This document shows, one piece after another, positions 63,839 to 64,000 of a stretch of 64,000 nt of DNA. The stretch is from contig NZ_JAAGPD010000011.1 in NCBI RefSeq assembly GCF_017104565.1, positions 142,994 through 206,993 on the forward strand. The letters are read 5' to 3'. The notes below the pieces were generated by a model. The model was not told the origin of the DNA and did not search any database. It was given only the letters and a program-made list of their open reading frames with translations. Position 1 is the stretch's first letter, and each line of letters opens with the position of its first letter. This stretch comes from Paraburkholderia sp. Tr-20389. Its GTDB lineage: Bacteria > Pseudomonadota > Gammaproteobacteria > Burkholderiales > Burkholderiaceae. Position numbers and translations under genes: made by a program.

Positions 63839-63873
63839 GAAAAACACCCCGCTCGATGGCGGGGTGTTTTTTT
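63839..63873. terminator. bidirectional terminator between the SDR gene and ssb
   Basis: ACACCCCGC (63844-63852) and GCGGGGTGT (63859-63867) form a perfect stem with a 6-base loop, flanked by AAAAA and TTTTTTT. It ends both the SDR transcript and the convergent ssb transcript. Confidence 0.9.
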
Positions 63874-63924
63874 GCATTCGTTCGACGCGAGGTGCTTCGA
63901 TGCGTCTGTAAAAGCTCGAACGGC

Positions 63925-64000
63925 TTAAAACGGAATATCGTCGTCCATCTCGTCGAAGCCGCCGCCGGCCGGCGCGCTCGGACGGCTTTGACCGCCGCCG
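63925..64000 (-). CDS. ssb: single-stranded DNA-binding protein, C-terminal end (partial)
   Basis: The minus strand from the window edge reads Gly-rich, Pro/Ala linker residues, then FDEMDDDIPF and a TAA stop at 63927-63925. The acidic tip DDDIPF is the universal SSB C-terminus that recruits replication and repair proteins. Only about 24 codons are in the window; the OB fold lies outside. The gene is convergent with the SDR gene, with a terminator between. Confidence 0.9.
   Translation of the reverse strand, partial: GGGQSRPSAPAGGGFDEMDDDIPF

Noticed and set aside
1-64000. tRNA and rRNA genes
   Set aside because: No cloverleaf-like segment with T-loop consensus or rRNA-like stretch was noticed by eye on either strand; a tRNA search program would settle it.

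Overview
The window comes from a high-GC betaproteobacterium of the Burkholderia/Paraburkholderia/Caballeronia group. I infer this from GC-rich codon use, the linked ubiquinone genes (ubiE, ubiJ, ubiB) leading to aspS, nudB and clsB, a DUF3683-type FAD/Fe-S oxidoreductase, a long-type queF, and many small TetR, LysR and MarR units. No rRNA, tRNA, CRISPR, prophage or transposase gene was seen. It reads as chromosomal DNA with accessory modules on the right.

Layout. 1-6.3 kb: a hotdog thioesterase, a membrane PAS-GGDEF-EAL protein, a nitrate-reductase-associated protein, fdhD and an enoyl-CoA hydratase. 7.1-13.4 kb: a leftward fatty-acid beta-oxidation cluster (tetR, acyl-CoA dehydrogenase, FadN/FadB-like fusion, thiolase) with a perfect PsrA-like palindrome upstream of tetR. 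13.5-28.4 kb: a long leftward housekeeping block (clsB, nudB, aspS, DUF502, FmdB-like, TPMT-like methyltransferase, ubiB, ubiJ, Tim44-like, ubiE, DUF971, HIT, and a 1372-residue FAD/Fe-S oxidoreductase). 29.7-32.9 kb: ilvA, a 5'-nucleotidase and queF, rightward. 33.7-37.9 kb: a D-amino-acid catabolism island (RidA-like, D-aminoacylase, RpiR regulator, divergent D-amino-acid deaminase). 38-42.6 kb: marR with a 14-TM MFS pump, an EcsC protein, an esterase and a CHRD protein. 42.8-50.4 kb: a signalling island with a BvgS-like hybrid kinase, an aquaporin and three tandem NarL/LuxR-type response regulators, preceded by an AT-rich gene-free stretch. 51-53.4 kb: an MFS transporter divergent from a LysR regulator. 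53.8-59.1 kb: a ba3-type cytochrome c oxidase operon with three cytochrome c genes. 59.2-64 kb: a chemoreceptor with a textbook sigma-28 promoter, a DUF4239 membrane protein, a LysR/SDR divergent pair, and the 3' end of ssb at the right edge.

The most unusual structure is a non-coding interspersed element present three times (6421-7005, 28937-29522, 33063-33649; 585, 586 and 587 bp). Each copy is a giant quasi-palindrome: 25-bp perfect terminal inverted repeats, a long hairpin just inside each end, two diverged inverted arms, and a central 81-bp core between 27-bp inverted repeats. Comparing the copies shows that the core of the third copy is flipped relative to its arms, which suggests an invertible or recombining segment. 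The element sits in tandem, divergent and convergent gene spacers and carries no gene that I would defend.
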